Positions 10,558 to 21,360 of a DNA stretch of 64,000 bases are shown piece by piece. The stretch is taken from positions 2,852,001-2,916,000 of the forward strand of contig NC_052045.1 in NCBI RefSeq assembly GCF_015832195.1. Direction: 5' to 3'. The notes beneath the pieces were generated by a model. That model was not told the DNA's origin, did no database searches, and saw only the letters and a list, made by a program, of their open reading frames with translations. Source of the DNA: Motacilla alba alba. Its lineage: Eukaryota; Chordata; Aves; Passeriformes; Motacillidae. The stretch's first letter is position 1, and each line of letters begins with the position of its first letter. The position numbers and the translations under genes were made by a program.

Positions 10558-12965
10558 AAGCCTTTGCAGCCAACACAATGCCCTTATAAATAGTGCTGTG
10601 GAGTGGTGAGAGCTCACGCCTGAGCAAATTGAAATCTCAGCTGTCTTATCCAAGATGATTAGACTTGACAAAATCAGTCACCCAGGGATATTTTAGAGTA
10701 CTGCCATGGCGGGATTTAAGCGAAGGTTCTTCTGCTGTAGAAGATTTGTGAGCTGATGAGAGTTAGAAAATTATGTTCTTGGTAGTTGGAAGATGAAATG
10801 TTGGCTTAAAATAGGAGTTATGAGACTGTGGGCTGACAACAGCGCAATAATTGCAGCTGCCTCACCTCTGCTGCAGTCCTGGAAGTCGTGGTGGGCAGCC
10901 AAAGGCTAAAGCTACTTTTGGAAGCTCCAGCAGTTATCTTAGTGACAATATTCCCTCTCTCATGCCCCAAGTGGAGGCTTTCCAGAACTCCCTTCTGTGG
11001 CTCTTCTGAATTTGCTGCATCCTTTACCATGCACGGATAACTCATACTTGTGGAACAGAGCCACTCCACTCTGCATTTTATCCTGTTGAGATACCTTGAG
11101 GAGTGTCTGGGAGCAGGCAGTATGATTCTTACCACTGCTTACCTCTGAAATTTCGTTTTAAATTGTCAGTGATTTGCAGTGTTAGTGATGAATCTTGGCT
11201 CCACAAACACCATAAAACACCCAGATCCTCCCAGGACACTTACACCTCAGGCACAGAGATGGCAAGGAGTGCTCTAGAAACAGCTTACAGCAAAAGATGA
11301 CAATTCTTTGAGCAGGCTGGTACCCCTGGAGCTGAGCCCTGCTGGTCTGCAGCCCCCTGGCTCTGTTGGGACCCACATTCCTGCTAAAATCTCCCTTTAC
11401 AGAGAGCTCAATCCACTGAGCAGCCCCTGGTGCTGACACAGCTTTTCACCTCTTACACCAGAGAGTGGAACAAGCCTGGAACATCTCCTGAATTATGGAT
11501 CTGCCATGGATGAGGCACGTTGTGCTCTGGAACTGTGCAGATGGCTGCCAGATCCCTCGCTGGAAAAACGGGAGGTTCTGCATTGCTTTGCTCCTGGAGA
11601 GTAAAACAAAGCATAACTAGAGTGGCAGGCAGGCCTGGAGTACTGTAAAATTTATTCTGCACTGGTGCAGTATGTTTACTTCATCTCTGCATTAAGCAGA
11701 AGAGTTATATGGGAAAATTTCTGCCTGCTTTAAGCCATTTCATTCTGGCAGATTAGAAACAAAGGCTTTAGTGGATCTTGATTCAAGCCTAGCAATCTTC
11801 AACCTGGAATTCTCCTCTGATTCCCAGTTGCAAAGATATCTGGAATTGGTAGTGGTGGTGCAAGTGATACAAGCAGCTTTATTGTGCTGATGACAGCTCA
11901 CAGATTGCACACAAAGCCCCAGCACACTCCAATGTACATGCAATTAAATGGAATGTAAAATCCAAATTGATTTGTGCCTCCTTTCCTTATCGCAGCAGTC
12001 CATCAGAACTCAGTAAATGCATTGGAATAATGGAAAATCCACTTGCTCTTTTCTGTGCCATCTCTTTCAGATAATGTCTGTGAAATTCCTGAGGAATGTT
12101 TTTACAGTGCAGCTGTTTGCTTGGCTTTATGCAGGCAATTTACAGAGTTCTTTTCAGATATCCACCCTCTCAACAGAACCTTTCTGGAAGTGGAACCAAA
12201 AGGAAGAATGTAACAAATACTTTTTAATCTAAGACTTTAGAATGTTCTACATCTTCAGTTTATAGAAAACTGGTCGGGTTTTTTCAGTATTTTGGTTTTT
12301 ACACCTTTTTCTTCCCTAAAGTGTTTTCAGCTCTCACAGAACAGTGACATCCAGAGGCAGGTTGATGATCACATGTCTGAATTTAGTTAATAATGATATT
12401 TTTTCTATGTTGTGTACTTGTAGTATATTTTATAGAAGAGGATAAATAATCACAGAGAAGCTAACCACACTTAAGCACACAGCAATTTATTTCAGATGCT
12501 TCTGTTAAAGTACATCAGATTCTGAGGTGTTCAGGGCACCCATAAATCCGGAGAAATAAATAAACACGTGGATGCTTTATAGTCAAGTTGCTAGAATCTC
12601 AAGAAATCCAATATGAGTGACTTTTCAGACAGAACAAGGAGGTTGTGTAGCTCTGCTGAGGTCAATAGTTAGTTGTGCTGTCTGCCAGGGATGATACCAG
12701 GTAGTCATTCTTGGTCTGGTGAGCCATGAAACAGAGCAGCCCTCAGGAAGGAGGGGAAGGAAACTGCTTCAGAAGCTCCCTTAAATGCTGGTGAGTCAAT
12801 AGAACTGAAACCTGCCCCGTTTCACTCAGCACAGAGGAAGCCTTCTGTGCACAGAATATAGATTAGCATGTCTCGCTGCCTTTGGATTTATGGGTACAGG
12901 AGACAGAGACAAGTCTCTCTGGCTCCATGATCCTTCACTGAGCCACTTGTGATCCAAATCCTCAC

Positions 12966-13049
12966 CTGCTGCCTCCTTCCCCTGGTACCCTTCCTCTGTC
13001 TCCATGCTGTGTCTGTTACCACATCAAAATCCCACAGCAGGGACAGCTT
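12966..13049 (-). other. Possible exon, unproven (minus strand)
   Basis: On the minus strand an acceptor reading CTCATCTCCATGCAG precedes base 13049, and a donor reading CAG|GTGAGGA follows base 12966. The 84 bases between are exactly 28 open codons (start KLSLLWDFDVV, end GRRQQ) with both junctions in phase 0. No homologous protein comes to mind, and the purine-rich end may be chance low complexity. Confidence 0.15.
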
Positions 13050-13312
13050 CTGCATGGAGATGAGCTGATTGCTGTATTTTGGGTAAAATACTGCCTCTGT
13101 TTCCCTCTCCTATTGGCACATCCATGGCTTCTTGTTTGGAATTCGCCCAGGAGATCTGCTGAGCAAACACTGGGGAAGGTGTGCTGAGCATTGACTGCTT
13201 CTCCCGGGAGACCAGCTCTTCATCCTTGATGGGATGTTTTTTTGGAGGTTGGATTTAGAGCAGGTCCATCTGTTTCTGACAGCCTGTCCATCGTGTTACA
13301 GCATCTGCTATG

Positions 13313-13328
13313 AAAAAAAAAAAAAAAA
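13313..13328. repeat. Poly-A run (16 bases)
   Basis: Uninterrupted A homopolymer with no recognisable retroposed sequence upstream. Confidence 0.9.
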
Positions 13329-16300
13329 TTAGTGGTTTGGCTTAAAACAAACAGAAGTATGGAAACTCTCAACAACAAAAAGTTATTTGATGGGAGAGTG
13401 TCAGAAGTAATTATACAGAGCGAAAGCTAAAAAATCACAACCAAACAAATAAACGTGTAGAACTAATGTGGCTATTAGAATGAACGTGTTTATGCCCAGA
13501 TGAACAGCTGTCCAAAGAATTCAGTTAGATTTATGAACAGCTCATGAATTTAGTGACAGCTGGTAATCCTGTTAAGCACAGCAAACCTACAGGCAAAGGA
13601 CACCACAGCAGCAGTGTTTTTAGGGCGAGATGAAACAAACCCCATTTCTGGGCAGGGAAGGTGCGTGTTCAGGTGTGCCTGTGCACGGGCAAGGGTGAGG
13701 GGAGAGGCTGAGTCAGAGCACATTTGGCAGATGGGCTCTCAAAGTGACTAAAAAGTGCTCTCAGAGCAGGAGGAAGACTGAGGTAGGTAAGACATGAGAC
13801 AGAAGACTTTTCCTAATGAATGAACAAAAAGTAGACAAGAAGCAGGATGGTCTGCAGGAGTTGTTCGCCTCCAGCAAGCTCGAGGCGTATTTAAGGCACT
13901 TAAGGCCACATTGACTTAGAAAATAACATTACTTTGTTATATGGTCTTATGAACTAACTTGGCTTCTTGTAAAACTTCCATAGCTTTTGATCTTCTTTTT
14001 TGCTTCTTCTCATGTACTTCTGCTAAAGTAGAAAAAGGGGCAGAATTGAAATGCATAAGTGCGTGGCTTTTATGTGAACTGCATCTCTAATGACTTCCCT
14101 TTGTACTTGTATAAATTTAAGCTACTCTGACCAAGTTGTTTTTATTAAATCCAGCCCTCTGAGCCTTTATAATGCATGGAGTGAGTTCAGGAGGACTAAC
14201 TTTCCAAATGTAAATGCAGTGGGAGGTTAACACTTGCAGTGGAATAATTTAAGTTGCTCTCGCACAGATTTTTCCATGGACTCATTGCTGGTCTGTTCCC
14301 TGGAAATGTGCTGCAAAAGGAGGATCACATTTACATGGCTGCATGTTTAATTTGGATAGAGAGAAACTGAGCTTCAGGGCTAGCAGAAAAAAAGCCCAGT
14401 AAAAATACAGATCAGTGTATTAATCCTGTAATAGGGAAAAGGAAGAGATGGTTTGACCACAGATGTAAATCATCTGATAAACTGATCCAAAGGAGACTTT
14501 ATGTCAGGTGTTATTTAAATTAGAAGTGGTGCCAGTACAGCACAGAGGATGGCTGTAATATCAGGAACCATCATGCTTAGCACAGTTGCTAGGTACTGAA
14601 AGATAAGTAGTCACTGAATTTATTCACAAGCCTCTTCTTTTAACCTATATTTCTAAATAAATTAAAGCTCCGTCAGTGACCTGATATGGTATTAAAATTA
14701 CAGGTACATTTCTACTTATATTTGAGTATAAACTCCAAATAATTTCTTCTCTGGTTTACCAGTTGTGGTAATTCATCAGGAATAAGAGAATTCCCCACTG
14801 GTTTTATTTTGCTACCTGGTTGGAGGTAACAACCTCTGTGCCACATCCCAGAAACAAGACATGCTTGTGTTTTCCCATCATTTCTTCACATAGCCTATGG
14901 TCTCTTACTTTTTCATGACAAGAGGGTGAATAAATATACCTGTCTTTAAAATGGCAAGGCGATGATTTGAGAAGATGAAGCCTTATTTCAATTTGTAGTG
15001 TTCTTTCAATTACAGCAAAACCCATCTGATGGGAAAAAAGACTTCTTTTTCTCTTTCCAGAAGTGCTTGGAACTCGGGCTGTGTGTTTTTGTGGAATGCT
15101 TGCTGGTGAATCAAAGGCCTGAGCGCACAGAAGGGCTGGTTCTCACTTTGTCTCAAGGTGTTGGTGTTTGACATTTCTTGGCTGCTGTGGCCTTGCTGTG
15201 ATTCATCTCAACATATTAACATAACAGAACATGACTGATGTAACAGCCTGTGACATATCCAAACAACACCAGCAGAGGCCAAGGAATTCCATTTTTAATA
15301 CTGCTGCAAACAGGCTATGAAATTTTTTTTGGAGAGTTTCTTTTCCCTTTCAGACTTCCTAAATTTTTTTGTCATTTTGATCCGAATCCAAGTTAACTTC
15401 TGAGATGTTATGAGCAGAGTCTCTATTTGAAAAGTCAGAAAGTCCAGAGAGAAAGCCCTGAAACAAAATGAAAGGCTAATTGTGGAACACTAATAGCAAA
15501 CAAAACAGAAAGAAAACTGCCAGTATTTAAATTATGGGGTTTTCAGAAATGCCTGTTTAGCATATGAATAGTTTAGAAGTTTGCTTAACCACAAATCTGA
15601 AATAGGGTCTACTTTCAGGACTTTTGCCCATTATAAACTTGTGCAAGCATCATAATTGTCAGTGTTTTTGATCTAGTAGATGTGGTTTCACATTGAGGCA
15701 GAATTTCACTGTACTGAACATTGAAAATGCCATCACCATCATGTTGCTTTGGTTGTTCCTGAGTTTCTTAAGCTTTCCCAAGCTTTCCAGCAGTTTGTCC
15801 AACAATGACTCTCCCTTGTAAAAAGGAGGATTTGGGAGAAGGATTGCAGCTGCAGATGGACAGCTTAGGCCCCCATGAGAACTGCTCTATTTTTGAGCTC
15901 TAAGGTTTGCCTTGCTATCTCTTTTAAAGTATATTTTACGTAGTTTTGTTTGGTTTCTCCTTCCTTCAGTTGGATGCAATCATAAAATTCTTTCTGCCCC
16001 TGCTCTTTTGGATGGATTAGGAGAAGCAATGCCAAATTTTAGGTACATCCCTGCTTTGGAGAGTTGTGTCTGCCCTGGGAGGGGATCCCAACCTGCTGGG
16101 TCACAGGTGAAGCCTGAGCAAGGTCTGGGTGTCAGGCTGGAGAAACAGAGCAGCAGTGACCACTCCAGTCAAAAACAGCCAGGAAATGGTGAAATCAGAG
16201 GAATACGTTAAAACTGCAGCCATCTTTCCTGCAGGATGTCAAAGGCTGAGCAGCCAAAGAGAGCAGTTCTTTTTCTATAGTTAAGAGAAAAGAAGAGGTG

Positions 16301-19300
16301 AAAATGCCAAGACACTTTTGGGGTTTATTGGGTTCAAAGCTGAACCAGTGTGCTCCTTTTTTCTGGTCTTTGTGTACTTTCTCTAGAACTGCAAGTACTC
16401 CTTGGAACATTTGCTCAGAATTTCTTCAGCAGTGTCACAGAAAACTGTGAGTTTAAGAAAACTATTTATTAAGAAGAGTTTGAATATTTCTTTCCTCATC
16501 ATCATTGGGAAAAAAACAGGGCTTTTGTTATTCTAATGTGATTTTTTTTTCTATTGGTGGTTACTCCAGAAATAGAACAAGTACTATCCTGGAGATCTGA
16601 CTGGTTTTCTGTTTCAGAAATTCTGTATCTTAGAACTGTAGCATATAAAATAGCAATCAGTGACTATTGTGCTTTGTTTATTTATTTATAGCTCTGATGA
16701 ACATAATCAAACCAGAAAGAAAGAAGCACAGTAGAAGGAAGAGCTGAAAAACTGAAATGTGAACAGGAAAGGGAGAGCAACCATTAGAGAGCAGGAAGAT
16801 GACACTGCTCATCTGTCTGACCCTGGTTACAGGAGGTGTTACAGAATGTGCTGGAGCACATTAGCCCCAAACCAGGATAATTATAAACACTTTGATTATT
16901 GAAGAGTGGTCATTTTAAGCAATATGGAGCCATATCACCCCTACAATACAGATTTCTAGCTGATGCCTTGATTTTGCTAGTAGACACAATTTTTTTTTCC
17001 ACGTAGATTTTCATATACTGACATCTAGTTTGGTTCAGTGTTTTGTTTCCTTATTTGTGTGTGACTCCTGTGTTTTGATTGTTGGTTTTTCAGATTATTT
17101 GTGGAAATAAAGTGATCATGGAGTGATGGGATTTGCTTGGATTGCAAGTAAAAAAGGGAATAGATTATTTCAATTTCAGTGTAACTTGAGAATCTGAAGT
17201 ACTTTCTCTGCAGCTGTCCTCTGCTGAAGACCTGGTATATAATGTATAAGGAAAAGTTATATAGGATTTATAATTTATAGGAAATATTTTTTTGAGGAGG
17301 AAAGCACAAATAGAAAACTTCTGGTGAATTGTTTGGAATTTGAGCTGAAACTTAGTTTTATTATGTTTTAAATGACAAGATGAACATACACCATAGGATT
17401 TGACTCTTCTGGCCATCAAGTTCAATTTCACATATTGCAAACTTCACCATGTAATTTCTTTTATAAATGAAAAATTATTTTTTAAATCTCTTTTATTCCT
17501 TCCCCACACTACCCATCTTGGAAATTCATTCCAGAAAAGATACTTCTTCCCTTTTATGGCTGGGGGTTTTTGTCCAGTCTGCAGCAAGTTCCTATAAATG
17601 TGCCACTTCCTCTTCTCCTGGAAATTACTTGGAGATACATTTATTTATATGAACTTACCTTTGCCAGCCCATCAGCAGAAACGAGTTCCATGATGTGAAT
17701 ATCAGCATTCACATCTCAGTGTTCATAAAAGACACAAATAATAGAGGATCACTGAACAGTAATTGCAGTCTTCCCTCCATAATGTACTTTACTTACAACT
17801 GAATTATTAAGATACCTGACTTGAGCCCCCAAATGCAAGTACTTCTCTCTTACCTATTGTCATCCATTCAGCAGCTGCTGCTTCATCTGGAGTGGAGGGT
17901 TTTGATAACCCATCACTCTTCCATCATGTGCAGTTTAAAAGAGAAACTCTGTTTTGCAACAGGGAGGAGAAATAACCCTCTTTGGAGTGCTAATCAGCTG
18001 CAGCTGACAGAGCCTGTGCTCCTTTCTGAGGAGCAGAGAAGGTGACAGTCACAGCAGTTCTTGCAGAAAGAAAAGTTGGGGAGGCAGGATGGGAGTTTAT
18101 CTTGTCCTCCCCCACCTCACATTAGCATTAGTCGCTGTCAGAGGCTCGTGGAGCTCCCTCCTGCTGGGACAGAATCTTGTACCAGGAGATTTGCAGCCCC
18201 TGAATGTGTCACCTACCATGGACTTGCTCGTAGATGTTTTTAAAGGCATTGTTTATGAGAGATTTTATTGCGGGTTTGAGATAAATAATTTGTCTTTAAA
18301 ACAATGCTGTCGAGCGCAATTCAAACAACTTCATGTGATTTGAATAATCTTCATTTCGTTCAGGCATTGGTGATGGGTGCGTTTTGTTGGGTGTGCCAAA
18401 TTTCTGGATTAAGTAGAATGTTTGCCCTGTGTGGGGCATGGCATCGTTGCTCTGTGATTTTAATAAGCTGTTGAATTCTTGCACCTAATTTAATTTTACA
18501 GTTTTGTTTTCCTTTTTCCTACCTTTGAAGTGATGCTATAGGAAAACACAAGATCTAAAGCAGATTGACATCTCCCTAATATAATTCATTGTGTTTTCAC
18601 AGCTACTGAGTTTGCCTGGGAAGCATCTGCAAATAACCTATGTTAACATGTACTTGTGCCTCCCCAGTTCCGTGCACTGTCCTCATTTACCTGAAAACTG
18701 TGAGGGAAAACAGACCTGCAGACTCTCAGTGGTGCACACTCATATCCAAAATATTGAGGGCCAAGAGCATTTTCCAAAACCTCCAGTATAGAGCCCATTA
18801 TTTCCCCATAGTTCCTGTTTTATCTCCAGTGTAAATATTAGGAAATCTGCATGTATCTTTTAGTATTTTAAATAGTTCAGCGTGTAAAGATTTGGTTTTT
18901 TTTAATGCTCATGGGGCAAACCCTTCTTATCAGAGATGTCAGCACATGCCTTTCTCCTACACCTGGTCCTGGAGAGGGGGATCCAGGTGGCAGAGGAAGG
19001 ATTTATCTGAACAGTTTTGATCCATGACCTGCTGTAGGTACCCAGTTCAATTGCTGTAATTAATGGTGTGTAAGTTTCCACTCTTACTCCCATACTGGTC
19101 CATTGAGTTTCATCTCTGGAGCACTTTCTTGATTTTCAAGAAAGCAGAATTTGCATTTCACTCAGAGAATTTTTTTTAAAGCCAGATTTCTACTTTTCTC
19201 TGTCGCTGCCAGAGAATCATTAGCAAATGCTGCAAGATTTATAGTCTTGGAAATGTCTACAGTAGATCATAGTCTTTAACTAGAGAGGATGATGCAGGGA

Positions 19301-20129
19301 GAAGAGAATGTGTGTTTAGACAAGATGAATTGTGTTTGTCTTTCCACTTATATTGAAATATTTATGTGCATTCTTGTAACATTACGTTAGAGAATTTGCA
19401 TGTTACCCATGTGTCACATCAGATTAAAGATGACTTGACCTTAAACACAGAAGTGTGAATAGCAGTAGGAGTACTTTATGTGTAATATGTTCTACTCAAC
19501 AAAACCAATTATCTTTTAGAGCTCTTTTTTCCTCTGGAAGATTTTATTTCCTAATTGCATTCCTGTGATCACCTTTGTACTTTACCATATTTCACTGCAG
19601 TACACAGATATAAAGTATAAATTAATTTCTTTGCTAGAGCAGCTGTGGACTCAGCCTCATCCAGTATTCCATTTGGTGGTAGCAGAGATTTTAAAGAAAA
19701 CGGCAAGAAATTTTTGTAGTGAATAATAATTTCATAAATTACTCAGAAGGTAAATTTCCTCCTCAAATGCATTTCTGATTGATGGCATCTTTTATAATCA
19801 TAGACTTCATCTGCAGATACTTTACTGGGGAAAAAAATTGTATTGTTGTAAAACTTAGAGTTATTGGAATTCCAGATATTTTTGGGGTTGGTTGTTGTAC
19901 TGTGCTGCGCTTTTTAGTGTTGCTGGGTTCTCAAAATTCAGTGCTTAATTTTGTACAATATCAACCAAAGGGCTCTTCTCACATTAAAAAGACATTTCTT
20001 TATAAAAATTGCCTCAGCAATTTGTCCAGACAGGTAATTCAGATGCTTGAAGCAACCAACAAAAGGTGGTTAAGGTGTGTAGGCAGTAGAGCTATAGAAA
20101 AGAGTCATGCTGAAAATCCGGGCTCTTAC

Positions 20130-20187
20130 CTGCTTTGAGAAATTTGCAGTAATCTGTGGTGTATTGAATTTGAATGTTCCTGAACGT
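20130..20187 (-). other. Possible exon, unproven (minus strand)
   Basis: On the minus strand a pyrimidine-rich acceptor with tandem CAGCAG (a NAGNAG site) lies just before base 20187. A near-perfect donor, GCAG|GTAAGAG, follows base 20130. The 58 bases are open in one frame (TFRNIQIQYTTDYCKFLKA), entering in phase 0 and leaving in phase 1. The peptide composition is protein-like but I recognise no family. The same bases could equally be a pseudo-exon or part of a non-coding RNA. Confidence 0.2.
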
Positions 20188-21189
20188 CTGCTGAAGAGCA
20201 GGGCCTGGCATCAGAGCCACCACGAGCACCGAGTGGAACTGCTCCCACTGGAGTTCCTCCAGAAACTCCCAATTATTTTGCTCTGCCCACATAAGTGGAG
20301 GCGATCCCAGAAGAGCCAGGGAAAGGCAACCAGCAATCCTGCTCAGTGTCCAGAGCTGAAACAGCCAGGATGGGATGTGATAGAGAAAATAGCAGCAGTA
20401 AAATCCTCCCCATCACCTTCACTGTGGCTTCACTGTGCCCTGAATGCAAGCCAAGCTGAGCCCCCTGCTCACTGACTGCTGCTGATGGAACACAGGCTAA
20501 AAATGTCATAAATGTCATGCCTTGTCCCCTTGTTTTTTGGTGGACTGAGACGTTAAAAAATAAAAAAAAAAAAAAAGAAAGCTGAAGTATTTCCCATTTT
20601 CCCCATCTGTATTTATTCATTAATCAGAGCTACCACTGATTGTGCTGCAGCTCAGCCACTCATTCCCCAGGTCACCGTGTGTCTCGCACAGCTCTGAAGT
20701 AGCAACACTCATTTATCTCAAAGTGCTATAACTGATATTTAAAGGTCAATATTGGCTCAAATTATCTGTGGCTTTGAGTGCTCAAAAACAACAGCAGCAG
20801 TGCACCCACTCACAGAGCAAATCTCTGGTCAGCTGCTTTAATTCTAAACAATTGTACTTATCAAAAGTGAAGACATGACTTTTGGGAGCTGATATTTCCC
20901 TTTCTCTATAGGCAGGAGGCATTGCTTTATGAGAAACATTTGTGATCTGGTATTTCTTTGTGAAAAGCCTGAATTATTTTTGTCAGCAAACTTTCTTATT
21001 TTCAATCACAATAAATGTGGCGAAACATTCTACTGTTTGTCCAGATAGATGTTATGAATGTCAGGCACATAGGAGGAGAAAAACGCACAAAAATGCTCAA
21101 AAAAGTATTCTTACATTTTAAAAGAAAATACTGATTTGAAATATAATTGGAGAGATTGTCGAAGGGCAGCATAATTTGAATACATAGAC

Positions 21190-21239
21190 ATTATATATGT
21201 ATATACAAAATATACATATATATATACACAAAATATATA

Positions 21240-21274
<35 letters not shown>
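21190..21274. repeat. Compound TA/CA microsatellite
   Basis: A mixture of TA, TATACA and finally seven CA steps covers about 85 bases and stops at the first base of a CR1 tail. The TA blocks (ATATATATATATA) are self-complementary and could extrude as cruciforms. Direct contact with the CR1 3' end suggests the microsatellite grew from, or next to, the short tail repeat of the retroposon. Confidence 0.95.
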
Positions 21275-21360
21275 GGATCATAGGGTGGTTTCAAGGAAAG
21301 AACCTTAAAGATCACCACATTCTAATTCCACTAGACCAGGTTCCTCAACATCATAACCTG
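21275..21360 (-). mobile_element. CR1 LINE fragment, 3' end, diverged
   Basis: The plus strand reads GGATCATAGGGTGGTTTCAA, then ACCTTAAAGATCACC, and later CCACTAGACCAGGTTCCTCA. These match the reverse complement of the CR1 3' terminus (hallmarks: ATCATAGAATGGTTT, ACCTTAAAGATCATC, CACTAGACCAGGTTGCTCA). Several internal bases are missing and it is diverged, so the copy is fairly old. Orientation is minus. The right-hand boundary is approximate. Confidence 0.8.

Larger units (their letters stand above)
8639..21189. other. Longest repeat-poor stretch, no confident gene
   Basis: About 12.5 kb with no transposon I recognise. It holds an A/G-rich run at 9052-9079, a poly-A run at 13313-13328 and another at 20562-20576. 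Two possible minus-strand exons (12966-13049 and 20130-20187) and a dyad-containing AT-rich block near 10440-10740 are listed separately. All ORFs are under 125 codons and none resembles a protein I know. The scarcity of transposons could reflect purifying selection or simply chance. Confidence 0.55.
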
